From: an uncultured Actinomycetes bacterium
GTDB lineage: Bacteria > Actinomycetota > Acidimicrobiia > IMCC26256 > PALSA-555
DNA length: 35,336 nt
Assembly (NCBI GenBank): GCA_937927875.1
Contig: CALEYV010000027.1
Location: 1 to 35,336 of the forward strand
Direction: 5' to 3'
Both the position numbers and the translations under genes were made by a program. Below the pieces are notes generated by a model, which did not search any database, was not told the origin of the DNA, and worked only from the letters and a program-made list of their open reading frames with translations. This document shows, in pieces, positions 15,291-23,614 of the stretch; position 1 is the first letter of the stretch; each line of letters begins with the position of its first letter.

Positions 15291-17705
15291 TCAGAGATAG
15301 TCGTGGCGAGCCAGGTGCCGGGTCGCGAACCAGCCCGGGATGGCGGGCAGGTAGAAGTAGATGAGCTGGTTCGCGAGCGCGGTGGCGACCGCGATGTCCT
15401 CGCGCACGCCGAACGCGACGAGCACCGCCGACAGGCCGACGGTGCCGACCGCGCTGCCGCCGCCCGGGATCGGCACGATCGACGCCACCGTGATCACACC
15501 GATGTTGGCCGCCAGCAGCGGCCAGAACGACACGTGGCCGCCGAACGCCAGCAGACAGGCGGCGAGGCACCACGTCGCGATCAGCGTCGCGAGCACGTTC
15601 CCACCCAGGAGCAGCGCCAGCTGGCGCGGCGACCGGAGCGCCGACCAGATCGTCGACGCGGCGCGGACCACCGGCGGCATCACGGTCCGTCGGATCCGGG
15701 GGATCCCGCCGATGAACGCGGCCGCCACCCCGACCGCGGCCGCCGCGTAGAGCGTGAACTCGACGAGGCCGCCGGTCGGCAGCAGCGACCAGTCGACGGT
15801 GGCCGGCTCGACGACGAGCGCGAGGACGAACAGCAGGATGGCGGCGGACAGGTTCCCGAGCGTGCTCAGCAGCCCGCCGGCCGCGATCGCCGAGCTCAGG
15901 TCGATGCCCCGCTTCTGCAGGAACCGGACCTGGAGGCCGGTGCCGCCGATCCCGGGGATGGCGAGGTTCGAGAACGACATCGCGACCTGGAGCTCGGTCG
16001 TCGGCCAGATCGGGAGGCGAAGCGGCACCGTGCCCTGGAGGCCGAGCGCGAATCCGATGTTCGAGGCGAAGGAGAGGACGAGGGCGGCGCTGATCCAGGA
16101 CCAGTCGGCGTTGCGGAAGGTGTGCAGGACCATCGTGGGCTCGCCGACGTCGCCGAGCAGCACCCCGGCCGCGACGAGCGTCCCGATGGCGAGGGCCAGG
16201 CTCGACGCCCGGACCCGCTGCAGCTGGACGAGCTCCGGCGGTTCGGCGCCGAGGACCGAGGCCGCCGACAGCCGGAGGTCGCCGAGGTAGCCGCGGCGGT
16301 CGCCGTAGCGCTCGGAGAGGCGCTGGCGGGTGGCGCGGGTCAGCACCGCGGGCTGGAGGAGGGTCAGCGCCTCGAGCACCAGCTCGGTGCCGACCGCGTC
16401 CGCCGCGGCCTCGACGGCCCGCCGGTCGCCGACGATGGCGGCCGTCGCGGCGAGGAGCTGCGCGACGTCGACCGGCACCCGGCGGTGAAAGCGCGTCGAC
16501 GTGCTGGCCGCGAAGTCGACGAGGTGCGGGCCGTCGGGCGCGACGATGACGCGGTCGCCGTCGAGCTGGCCGTGGGTGATGTGGCAGGCGTGCAGGGCGC
16601 CGACCTGCCCCCACACCCGGCGGAGCAGATCGTCGGTGACCAGGACCGGCTCCAGCTCGCTGAGTCGGGTGCCGGCCACCGGACGGTGCACGAGCAGCGC
16701 CGCGCGCGGCCCGGCCGTCCCGGCCGCCAGCACCGCCGGCACCGCCACGCCGCGGTCCCGGGCCAGCAGCATCACGAACGCCTCGTGCTCGATCTGGTGC
16801 AGCCGGGTCAGCGCCAGGCGCGGCCCACCGTCCCGGTAGATCACGAACCGCCAGAGCTGGGCCAGGAACTGGGCGTCCGCCTCGTCACGGCCGATGACCT
16901 TGATGCGCAGCGGGCCGCTCGCATCCGACGCCGACATCAGCGTGTAGCCCGTCGGCTGGTGATGGGCGAGGCGGACGTCGGTGGCGTCGATGCCGAGCTC
17001 GGCGAGCGAGCGCCGGACCTGCTCCGAGGTCGGCCGGCCGCCCGGCGAGCCGAAGAGGAGGTGCACCCCCGCCGCCACCGCCCAGCCGAGCACCAGGCCC
17101 GCGAACACGTCGTTCGGGTAGGCGCTGCCGAGGTACATGGCGGCCAGCGCGCCGCTGGCCACGACGAACCAGCCGATGCGGCGGGTCGGTCGCGTGACGT
17201 AGGGCTGCGCAGCCCGCACCACCGCCACCAGCACCGCCAGCCGAACGGCCGGGAACGCGGGTGACGAGCCGAGCCGGGTGACCGCGGTGAGCCCGTGGCC
17301 GAGGCTGGCGCCCTCGACGACGAGCTGGCCGGCCAGCCGCCCGAAGCCCCACGCCAGGGAGCCGGCGAGCAGCAGGTCGCGGGCGAGGCGCCACCGGCGG
17401 CCGAAGACCGCCGCCGTGACGACCAGCGCCACGACCCAGAGCGCGCCGAGGCGGTACAGGGTGTTGAAGAGCGGGTCGAGCCATCCGGGCAGGGTGTTGA
17501 AGAAGTCGAAGATCGCCTGCTCGGTGGCGGAGATGCCCCCGGCGTGCTGGGCCGAGAGGACGAGCAGGACGGCGGCCGCCCCCAGCCGGATCCAGTCGCT
17601 GGTCCGGCGCCGGTAGGGCTCCTCGGAGGCGGGGCCGAAGGTCCCGGCGTGGAGCCGACGCACCCGCTCGAGCCCCCGGGTCAGCAGCGTGGTTCGACCA
17701 GCCAC
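15291..17705 (-). CDS. Large membrane protein: PAP2-like, kinase-like and MprF/UPF0104-like modules
   Basis: 804 residues from GTG 17705, which has CAGGCT 7 bases upstream. Module 1 (about 35-215) is a multi-helix PAP2-like region: YPNDVFAGLVLGWAVA resembles the third PAP2 motif but the phosphatase His is Ala, and no PSGH motif is seen. Module 2 (about 235-480) resembles an aminoglycoside-phosphotransferase/protein-kinase fold with HGQLDGDRV and LVDFA as catalytic-loop and metal-site counterparts. Module 3 (about 500-800) is a lysylphosphatidylglycerol-synthase-type transmembrane domain with SFSNLAIPGIGGTGLQVRFL and IPGGGSAVG. This architecture is known in actinobacteria and suggests lipid transfer or flipping with a nucleotide- or head-group-binding domain. 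The start is uncertain; in-frame codons extend to 17810. Confidence 0.85.
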   Translation of the reverse strand: MAGRTTLLTRGLERVRRLHAGTFGPASEEPYRRRTSDWIRLGAAAVLLVLSAQHAGGISATEQAIFDFFNTLPGWLDPLFNTLYRLGALWVVALVVTAAVFGRRWRLARDLLLAGSLAWGFGRLAGQLVVEGASLGHGLTAVTRLGSSPAFPAVRLAVLVAVVRAAQPYVTRPTRRIGWFVVASGALAAMYLGSAYPNDVFAGLVLGWAVAAGVHLLFGSPGGRPTSEQVRRSLAELGIDATDVRLAHHQPTGYTLMSASDASGPLRIKVIGRDEADAQFLAQLWRFVIYRDGGPRLALTRLHQIEHEAFVMLLARDRGVAVPAVLAAGTAGPRAALLVHRPVAGTRLSELEPVLVTDDLLRRVWGQVGALHACHITHGQLDGDRVIVAPDGPHLVDFAASTSTRFHRRVPVDVAQLLAATAAIVGDRRAVEAAADAVGTELVLEALTLLQPAVLTRATRQRLSERYGDRRGYLGDLRLSAASVLGAEPPELVQLQRVRASSLALAIGTLVAAGVLLGDVGEPTMVLHTFRNADWSWISAALVLSFASNIGFALGLQGTVPLRLPIWPTTELQVAMSFSNLAIPGIGGTGLQVRFLQKRGIDLSSAIAAGGLLSTLGNLSAAILLFVLALVVEPATVDWSLLPTGGLVEFTLYAAAAVGVAAAFIGGIPRIRRTVMPPVVRAASTIWSALRSPRQLALLLGGNVLATLIATWCLAACLLAFGGHVSFWPLLAANIGVITVASIVPIPGGGSAVGTVGLSAVLVAFGVREDIAVATALANQLIYFYLPAIPGWFATRHLARHDYL

Positions 17706-17712
17706 GAGCCTC

Positions 17713-17718
17713 AGCCTG
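17713..17718 (-). promoter_or_regulatory. -10-like element (CAGGCT, extended TGC) before a leaderless start
   Basis: ATGCCAGGCT then 7 bases then GTG 17705. The same arrangement (ATGCCAGACT, 7 bases, GTG) precedes the gene starting at 22237. Confidence 0.35.
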
Positions 17719-17881
17719 GCATGGCGCCTCTCGGCGGCCCGGGGCGCCCGCCCACTTGGCCATTTGTTTACCTTGGCGGCGTTTGAGCCTTCTTGAGGGC
17801 CGGGTACCACGCTGAGGCAGGCGATGTCACGGAGCGTGGCATCGGGGGGAGTCTCCCATCCCCCACCCTCCAGGAGGTCTC

Positions 17882-18532
17882 ATGAAGACCGGGAGATATG
17901 TAGCCCTCGTGCTGGCGGCCAGCGTGCCGCTGGTGCTCGGGTTCGCCGGATCGGCGAGCGCCGCCGGCTCGAACACGGGTGGCGCGTTCGGGGTCCAGGT
18001 GACCGTGCTGGGCCAGACGATCGTGCCGCCGACGCCCATCGTCAACTTCCCGCCTGGAGGCCAGCGCGGGCTGCTGAACGTCGGGCAGGCCGGTGCCAAC
18101 GCGGCCGGGGTGCAGGTGAGCTCGAATGGTGACAACAACGGCAACGTCGCGAGCTCGGCCGGCATCATCGGTGCGAGCAACACCAACGGGTCCACGTTCG
18201 CGGCGAGCGGGCTGACGTCATCCTGTACGTCCAGCCCGTCCGGATCGTCGGGCACCACGGGCGTGGTCAACGGGTCGACCGCGGCCGGTCCGGTGGCGAA
18301 CAACCCGCCGCCGAACACGTCGATCCCGCTCCTGATCGGAACCCAGACGATCAACGAGCAGCAGCAGTCGCCGAGCGGCATCCGGGTTCGAGCGGTGCAC
18401 TCGTCGACGCCGGTGAGCGACGTGATCCTGTCCGAGTCGGACTGCGGCGTCGCGATCGTCGGGGCCGCCAACGCGGCGGCGGCGACGGCCACGGCGGCCG
18501 CTACCGCCGCGATGCCCTCGCTGGCCGGTTGA
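17882..18532 (+). CDS. Secreted Gly/Ala/Ser/Asn-rich protein, unknown function
   Basis: 216 residues. AGGAGG sits 4 bases before the ATG. A Sec signal peptide ends near SASAAGS (about residue 27). The mature protein is low in charge, rich in Gly, Asn, Ser and Ala, with VTVLGQTIVPPTPIVNFPPGG near its start and two Cys (in SSCTSS and ESDCGV) that may form a disulfide. The last 30 residues are almost all Ala and Thr. It resembles secreted actinobacterial surface proteins of the choice-of-anchor kind but I cannot name the family with certainty. Its stop overlaps the TTG start of the L,D-transpeptidase (TTGA), so both cell-envelope genes are co-translated. Confidence 0.75.
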   Translation: MKTGRYVALVLAASVPLVLGFAGSASAAGSNTGGAFGVQVTVLGQTIVPPTPIVNFPPGGQRGLLNVGQAGANAAGVQVSSNGDNNGNVASSAGIIGASNTNGSTFAASGLTSSCTSSPSGSSGTTGVVNGSTAAGPVANNPPPNTSIPLLIGTQTINEQQQSPSGIRVRAVHSSTPVSDVILSESDCGVAIVGAANAAAATATAAATAAMPSLAG

Positions 18533-19293
18533 GCCGAGGCGATCCGACGAATCTCCGTGTTCGGCCGGAGGTGGACCCGCGGCGCGGGTCCCGCCTCCGG
18601 CTGATCGCGGTCCTCGTCCTGGTCAGCGCGGCCGTCGTCGGCCTGGCTCCGGCCGCCGCCGCGCGCGCGAAGCCGCCTCGGCGGCTCCCGCCGCCGGCCA
18701 TCGTGGCCGAGGCCACGGTGCCGAGCGTCGCCGTCTACGCGGCGCCGGGCGCCACGACGTCGACCAGCGCGCTCGCCAACCCGAACCGGTATCGCGGCAA
18801 GCTGGTCCTGCTCGTGACCGCGGTGCGCCTCGACGGCTGGCTGCAGGTCTTGCTGCCGGTGCGGCCGAACGGGACGACGGGCTGGATCCACGCCGGTGAC
18901 GTGGTGCTGTCGAACGACCCGTACCGCATCACCGTCCAGCTGACGGCTCACCGCATCACGGTGACCAAGCAGGGCCGGGTGTTCCTGCGCGAGCCGGTCG
19001 CGGTCGGCAAGGCGAACACCCCGACGCCGGGCGGCGGCTACTACCTCACCCAGCTGTTCTCCCCGCCCGACCCGAACGGGCCGTACGGGCCGTACGCGTA
19101 CTCGCTGTCCGGGTACTCGGAGGTGCTAACGACGTTCCAAGGTGGCGACGCCATCATCGGCCTGCACGGGACGAACCACCCCGAGCTGCTCGGCCACGAC
19201 GTGAGCTCCGGCTGCATCCGGATGCGCAACGACGCGATCACCAAGCTGGCCGCGGTCCTCCCGCTCGGGACGCCGGTCACGATCGTCGCCTAG
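18529..19293 (+). CDS. L,D-transpeptidase (YkuD domain), exported
   Basis: 254 residues from TTG 18529, overlapping the upstream stop; GTG 18571 is an alternative start. A hydrophobic signal segment lies at 23-46. An SH3-like domain occupies about 60-128 (VAVYAAPGATTSTSALANP to GWIHAGDVV). The YkuD catalytic domain follows, with His213 in GLHGT and the catalytic Cys229 in SSGCIRM. It cross-links peptidoglycan through meso-diaminopimelate 3-3 links or attaches proteins to the wall, outside the membrane. The TAG stop lies inside the left end of a small inverted-repeat element, and the domain is complete. Confidence 0.92.
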   Translation: MSRGDPTNLRVRPEVDPRRGSRLRLIAVLVLVSAAVVGLAPAAAARAKPPRRLPPPAIVAEATVPSVAVYAAPGATTSTSALANPNRYRGKLVLLVTAVRLDGWLQVLLPVRPNGTTGWIHAGDVVLSNDPYRITVQLTAHRITVTKQGRVFLREPVAVGKANTPTPGGGYYLTQLFSPPDPNGPYGPYAYSLSGYSEVLTTFQGGDAIIGLHGTNHPELLGHDVSSGCIRMRNDAITKLAAVLPLGTPVTIVA

Positions 19294-19416
19294 CAGGACG
19301 CTGAAAAACGCCAGTCAACGCGCCGCGGCCACAACATGTCGTCGATCCGCGCCATCGCTGGCCCCCACATGATGTGTTCCCGCCTCACGATGCCGACTTC
19401 TTCAGCACCCTGCTAG
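19290..19416. mobile_element. MITE-like element with terminal inverted repeats (127 bp)
   Basis: Left end CTAGCAGGACGCTGAAAAA (19290-19308) and right end, read on the other strand, CTAGCAGGGTGCTGAAGAA (19416-19398) match at 16 of 19 positions. Both ends begin with CTAG. The interior has no coding capacity. It looks like a miniature or decayed transposon end pair, between an L,D-transpeptidase stop and a convergent methyltransferase stop. It could instead be a weak intergenic terminator hairpin, but the about 89-base loop argues against that. Confidence 0.5.
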
Positions 19417-19431
19417 CGGCGTCGGCCGCGG

Positions 19432-20217
19432 CTACGGCAGGTCGAACGCCAGCCAGCGAATCTCGAGCTGCAACGCCAGCTGGGCGTCGAGCGGGCCGTA
19501 GGCCTCGGTCGCCCACTCCCGCGTCCGCGCCGCGGCGGCCTGCCGCGCCTCGGCCGGGAGGTCCCACGTCCACGACCACTGGCCGGCCTCGAGGCTGTCG
19601 ATCCAGCGGGCGAGCGACACGCTCCGCTCGGCCCGGATGACGGGCAGCGCCCGCTTGGTGGCACCGAGCTCCACCAGTGCCCGCTCGATGTCGCCCCGCT
19701 CCTGATCGGCGCCGAGGTGGCGGGCCTGTGGTCCCAGCTCGGCGCGGAACTTGCCGAGCACGGCGCGTCGGACCGGGCTCGTGTCCTCGGCGCCCTGGTC
19801 GCTGAGGATCAGGCCGTCGGGTCGCACGACGCGCAGCAGCTCGGCGAGCGCGGCGCGCCACTGCGGGATGAGGTGGAACACGTGCGACGCCAGTCCGGCG
19901 CCGAACGCGTGGTCGGGGAACGGCAGCGCGGTGGCGTCGCCCTGGACGAGCGGGAACGGCGGTCGACCGCCCGCCTTGTCGACGAGCACCGTCATCATCG
20001 CCCTCGACAGGTCCATGCCCGTTATGGGCACCCCGGCCTCGTGGAGCGGCAGCGCGACGCGACCGGTCCCGACGCCGATCTCGAGGCACGGGCCGCGGCC
20101 GGCCAGCTCGGCCGCCAGCAGCTCGGTGAGCTGCGCCGCGACCTCCGGCGCCAGGCCGCGCGTCCGGTCGTAGTAGGGCGCGGCCCGGTCGAAGCTCCGC
20201 GACGCGGTGGAGGCCAC
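19432..20217 (-). CDS. Class I SAM-dependent methyltransferase
   Basis: 261 residues. FDRAAPYYDRTRG is the typical N-terminus of UbiE/Methyltransf_11-type enzymes. LEIGVGTGRVALPL (motif I, near 45) binds SAM. Then come GMDLSRAMM, VQGDATALPFPDHAFGAGLASHVFHLI and LLRVVRPDGLILSDQG (motifs II-III). It methylates an unknown small molecule. GTG start at 20217 with CATACT 5 bases upstream and no ribosome-binding site. The 3' end lies 16 bases from the inverted-repeat element. Confidence 0.92.
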   Translation of the reverse strand: MASTASRSFDRAAPYYDRTRGLAPEVAAQLTELLAAELAGRGPCLEIGVGTGRVALPLHEAGVPITGMDLSRAMMTVLVDKAGGRPPFPLVQGDATALPFPDHAFGAGLASHVFHLIPQWRAALAELLRVVRPDGLILSDQGAEDTSPVRRAVLGKFRAELGPQARHLGADQERGDIERALVELGATKRALPVIRAERSVSLARWIDSLEAGQWSWTWDLPAEARQAAAARTREWATEAYGPLDAQLALQLEIRWLAFDLP

Positions 20218-20222
20218 GGCCG

Positions 20223-20228
20223 AGTATG
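20223..20228 (-). promoter_or_regulatory. -10-like element (CATACT) before a leaderless start
   Basis: CATACT on the minus strand, 5 bases before the GTG at 20217; no Shine-Dalgarno. Confidence 0.3.
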
Positions 20229-20400
20229 GCCGGACCCGGCTGGCACGGCCGGGAGCAGGACCGGACGTACCGTCACGGCCGGCGCCGGGCGGGGTCGCCG
20301 CCAGCCCGGGTCAAGGAAAGGGCCGAGGCTGCCGATGCTGGTGGGGACGGGGATCGGCTCTGAGGCCAGAGCGTCGTCGTACGGCTGGGAGAGGCACGAC

Positions 20401-21570
20401 ATGGCACCAACGGGGTGGGCGCGCGGCGCTGCGGCGCTCCTGCTCGCCGCGGCCGTGCTCGTCGCCGGTGCCCCCCTCGCCGCCGCCAGCGGCTCGGGCG
20501 GGCGGGGATCGGCGAAGCCGGGCCGGCTCCGGGCCGGGCGACCGGGCGAGGTGATCTCGGCCACGCCGATCATCAGCCCCGCCGGCTCCCGGGCCTGGCG
20601 GGTCCTCTACCACTCGCGGGCCGTCGACGGCCGCGACGTCCCGGTGTCGGGCGTGATCGTGGCGCCGACCGGCAAGGCGCCCGCCGGCGGGCGTCCGGTC
20701 GTGAGCTGGGCGCACGGCACCCACGGGCTCGCCGACGCGTGCGCCCCGTCCCGGGCCATCGACGTCACCTACCGCCTGCCCGGTATCCGCGACTTCATCA
20801 AGGCCGGGGACGTCGTCGTCGCCACCGACTACGAGGGTCTCGGTACCCCCGGCGAGCATCCCTATCTGATCGGCGTCAGCGAGGGCCGGGGCGTCCTCGA
20901 CATCGCGCGCGCCGCCCAGCAGCTCCCGGGCACGAACGCGAGCGCCAACCTGCTCGTCTACGGCCATTCCCAGGGCGGCCAGGCTGCGCTCTTCGCCGGT
21001 GAGCTCGCGCCGACCTACGCCCCCGAGCTCCACCTGCTCGGGATCGCGGCGGTGGCGCCGGTCAGCGACGTCACCACGATGCTGCCCGGGGCCACGAAGA
21101 TCCCGGCCCTGCTCGGCTACGTCGTCATGGCGTCGGTCGGGCTGCACGCCGCCTACCCGAGCGTCGACCTCAGCACGGTGCTGACGCCCCAGACGCTCGC
21201 CCATCTCTCGATCGTCGACCAGCTGTGCAGCGACGACATCGTCGACTACTACGCGCAGCAGCCGGCCAGCCAGGTCATCGTGCAGAACCCGGTCGACGTG
21301 CCGGCCATCGCCGCCCTCGAGGCCCAGAACCGGGCCGGCAACGGGGCGACGGCCGCGCCGCTGTTCGTGATCCAGGGCGACAAGGACCTGCTCGTCCCGA
21401 AGAGCCAGACCGACCAGTACGTGCAGCGCGCCTGCGCCCTCGGCGACCGGGTCCTCTACCGCGTGTACCCGGGCCAGGACCACGTCGGCGCCCGCGACGT
21501 GTCCATCCGAGACGTCGAGGCCTGGTTCGCCGACCGGGTCGCGGGGACGCCGGCGTCGTCAACCTGCTGA
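20401..21570 (+). CDS. Secreted lipase / alpha-beta hydrolase (secretory lipase-like)
   Basis: 389 residues. A clear signal peptide (Ala/Leu-rich to about residue 30) precedes the fold. The nucleophile elbow is GHSQGG with Ser190. Asp327 or Asp329 in QGDKDLLVP and His361 in GQDHVG complete the triad. WAHGTHG supplies the oxyanion region and VATDYEGLGTPG matches secretory lipases (LIP family, PF03583). It should hydrolyse esters or lipids outside the cell. GGGAGAGG is about 6 bases before the ATG. The 183-base upstream region holds a GCTCTG-AGGC-CAGAGC hairpin or operator at 20357-20372 and nothing else I can support. Confidence 0.92.
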   Translation: MAPTGWARGAAALLLAAAVLVAGAPLAAASGSGGRGSAKPGRLRAGRPGEVISATPIISPAGSRAWRVLYHSRAVDGRDVPVSGVIVAPTGKAPAGGRPVVSWAHGTHGLADACAPSRAIDVTYRLPGIRDFIKAGDVVVATDYEGLGTPGEHPYLIGVSEGRGVLDIARAAQQLPGTNASANLLVYGHSQGGQAALFAGELAPTYAPELHLLGIAAVAPVSDVTTMLPGATKIPALLGYVVMASVGLHAAYPSVDLSTVLTPQTLAHLSIVDQLCSDDIVDYYAQQPASQVIVQNPVDVPAIAALEAQNRAGNGATAAPLFVIQGDKDLLVPKSQTDQYVQRACALGDRVLYRVYPGQDHVGARDVSIRDVEAWFADRVAGTPASSTC

Positions 21571-21578
21571 GGTCAGGC

Positions 21579-21595
21579 GCCGGTCGCCGACCGGC
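21579..21595. terminator. Bidirectional hairpin terminator
   Basis: GCCGGTC (21579-21585) and GACCGGC (21589-21595) form a perfect 7-bp stem with a 3-base loop between the stops of two convergent genes. Confidence 0.5.
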
Positions 21596-22237
21596 TCAGG
21601 ACACCGCTCGCAGCGGCGTCCTCGTGGTCGCCGCCGCCGGGCGCACCATCACGATGACCTCGGCGTCGCCCATCCGGCGCCGGGCGAGCACCTCGAACCC
21701 GAGCTGGCGCCGGTAGAGGCGCACGAGGGAACGGGCGCGCCGGTCGTTCGGCGCCTGCACCGTGAGCGCCAGCGTCGCCAGCCCGCCGACGGCGTCGATG
21801 ATCTCTCGCGCGAACGTGGTGCCGGCCCACGGCAGCTCGGATGCGAACTCGCCGATCAGCAGGGAGCCCGGGGCCTCGCGTCGCAGCGTCCGGCTGATCC
21901 AGAGCGTGCGCTGGAGCCGACCCTGGCGCAGCGACGCGGCGACCACCAGGCCCACCACCGCCACGACGACCCAGCGGGGCAGCTTCGGGGCCAGCCAGGC
22001 GCTGGCGAACCCGACCGCGACCAGCACGGGGGCTCGAGTCCCGCCGACCCCGATCACGGCCGTGCGCTCCCGGTTCGTGATGGCGCGGGTGAGGAAGGCG
22101 AGCCGGAACCAGTTGAAGAGGCGGGACCGGACGGGGAACCGGGCCGTCACGATCTCCGCCGCGCGCCAGGCGGTCAGCGGGCTGACGAACTCGGCGGTGC
22201 CGTTCGTCTGCGCGATGAGCTCCTCGATGCGCCCCAC
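21596..22237 (-). CDS. Membrane protein with GNAT-like C-terminal region, unknown function
   Basis: 213 residues, GTG start with CAGACT 7 bases upstream. The central part contains two hydrophobic segments (about 66-84 and 88-101). The C-terminal half reads like an acetyltransferase of the GNAT fold: LLIGEFASELPWAGTTFAREIIDAV, LALTVQAPNDRRARSLVRLYRRQLGFEVLARR, then a final strand VIVMVRP. The acetyl-CoA loop R/QxxGxG/A is not recognisable, so catalysis is doubtful. The hydrophobic segments would lie within the N-terminal part of the fold, which is unusual. I assign no function. Possibly co-transcribed with nothing; the HD protein gene ends 38 bases upstream. Confidence 0.75.
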   Translation of the reverse strand: MGRIEELIAQTNGTAEFVSPLTAWRAAEIVTARFPVRSRLFNWFRLAFLTRAITNRERTAVIGVGGTRAPVLVAVGFASAWLAPKLPRWVVVAVVGLVVAASLRQGRLQRTLWISRTLRREAPGSLLIGEFASELPWAGTTFAREIIDAVGGLATLALTVQAPNDRRARSLVRLYRRQLGFEVLARRRMGDAEVIVMVRPAAATTRTPLRAVS

Positions 22238-22244
22238 GCGTTCG

Positions 22245-22250
22245 AGTCTG
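22245..22250 (-). promoter_or_regulatory. -10-like element (CAGACT, extended TGC) before a leaderless start
   Basis: ATGCCAGACT then 7 bases then the GTG at 22237; no Shine-Dalgarno. Same layout as at 17705. Confidence 0.4.
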
Positions 22251-22275
22251 GCATCGCCGCCCCGGCCGGGGGTGG

Positions 22276-23598
22276 CTACGACTCGGGCGCGAGATCCCCG
22301 AGGCCGGCCGAGCCGACGCCGACCACCGGCGGCGCGACCTCGAACTGGGCGATCGCGGCGACCGTCTCGACGCCGGCGCCGTACCGCTCCCCGCGCCGCT
22401 CGAGCACCCGCACGAGGGCGTCGACGCAGTCAGCGTCGAACTGGCGTCCCTTGTTGCGGTGCAGCTCCTCGACCGCGTCCTCCTGCGACATGGCCCGGCG
22501 GTAGGCGCGGGTCGAGGTCATGGCGTCGAAGGCGTCCGAGACGTGGATGATGCGAGTCTCGAGCGGCGCCGCCAGGCCGTCGCTCTCGCCGCCGATGGCG
22601 GCCGCGCACGGAGCCAGGGCGTCGATGCGGCGGACCAGCTGCACGCTGATGTCCTCGTGCTTGCGCACCTCCGCGTACTCCGACGGCGTGAGCTTCCCCG
22701 GCTTGTTGAGGAGCCGGTTCGGGACGGTGAGCTTGCCGATGTCGTGCATCAGCGCCGCGTCGTGGAGCCGGCGCAGCCGCCCGGGGCCGAACCCGAGCTC
22801 GGCGCCGATGTAGGTCGCGAAGCGGGCGACACGGGCGACGTGCCCGCCGGTGTAGGGGTCCTTCGCCTCGAGGGCGTGCACGAGCACGCCGAGCGTCGCC
22901 TCGTGCTGCTCGTTCACGGCGAGGTAGGAGGCGAAGGCCTGGCGGGCGGCCAGGATCGGCGTGATGAACAGGACGACGATCAGCACGCCGTGCGCCTCGT
23001 AGAGCCGACCGAGGAACACGCCGAGCACCGCGAAGATGACGATCTCGAAGTCGGCGAAGCCCCAGAGCTCGCTGACCTGGCTCCGCAGCGAGCCGCCGTC
23101 GCGGAGGCGCATCGTGACGCCGAGCAGCGCGATGTCGACGAGCCAGTAGGCAACCGAGCCCGCGATGGCGCCGAGTAGCTCGAGCAGCACGCTGTGCGTC
23201 GAGCGGGCGACGAGCGCGAACGCGGCCGCGGCGGCGAGCGTCGCCAGCCCGAGCGTCCCAACGTTGAACGCCATCCGGCGCCAGTCGCGTTGGCGCAGGT
23301 GCGGCCAGTAGACGCCGCCCGCCATCCCGACCAGCAGCGGCCCGAGCAGCGGCGCCTGGCTGCGGAACACGAACACGGCCGCCAGCGAGATCATCACCGA
23401 CGCCGACACCGACGAGCCGTTCGGGAGGCGCACGATGATGTGCTCGGCGAACGCGCAGAGGGCGCCGAGCAGGAGCAGCGACGCCAGCGCGACGTGCTCT
23501 CCGTTCATCGCGAAGAGCGCTGCCAGCGCGCCCGCCACCGTGAGGGTGGCGGTGCACCAGATGCTCAGGGCCCGCGAGTACGCGGTGTCGGTGGCCAT
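22276..23598 (-). CDS. Membrane-bound HD-GYP-type phosphohydrolase lacking the GYP motif
   Basis: 440 residues. The first 225 hold about six hydrophobic segments, a sensor-like membrane module. An HD domain follows: His253, then His285-Asp286 and Lys289 in MHDIGK, His314 in KHEDIS, and Asp355 in HVSDAFDAMTSTRAYR, the usual sequence of HD-GYP proteins. The stretch that should read HHExxDGxGYP is replaced by IGGESDGL (335-342), about ten residues shorter. The reading frame and family match resume at once, so this is a clean loss, not a frameshift. Canonical HD-GYP proteins degrade cyclic di-GMP; this one lacks metal ligands of that loop and may be inactive on it or use another substrate. Preceded by a 30-codon peptide gene. 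Confidence 0.9.
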   Translation of the reverse strand: MATDTAYSRALSIWCTATLTVAGALAALFAMNGEHVALASLLLLGALCAFAEHIIVRLPNGSSVSASVMISLAAVFVFRSQAPLLGPLLVGMAGGVYWPHLRQRDWRRMAFNVGTLGLATLAAAAAFALVARSTHSVLLELLGAIAGSVAYWLVDIALLGVTMRLRDGGSLRSQVSELWGFADFEIVIFAVLGVFLGRLYEAHGVLIVVLFITPILAARQAFASYLAVNEQHEATLGVLVHALEAKDPYTGGHVARVARFATYIGAELGFGPGRLRRLHDAALMHDIGKLTVPNRLLNKPGKLTPSEYAEVRKHEDISVQLVRRIDALAPCAAAIGGESDGLAAPLETRIIHVSDAFDAMTSTRAYRRAMSQEDAVEELHRNKGRQFDADCVDALVRVLERRGERYGAGVETVAAIAQFEVAPPVVGVGSAGLGDLAPES

Positions 23599-23614
23599 CG
23601 GTCGTGGTGCCGAG

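Noticed and set aside
16885..17763. Minus-strand frame with an ATG and a -10-like TAAACA upstream
   Set aside because: It overlaps the membrane protein out of frame and its translation is a low-complexity Arg/Ala/Gly string.
22561..22620. Frameshift as the cause of the missing GYP motif
   Set aside because: Both sides of the change are in the same frame and match the family immediately, so an in-frame loss is required.
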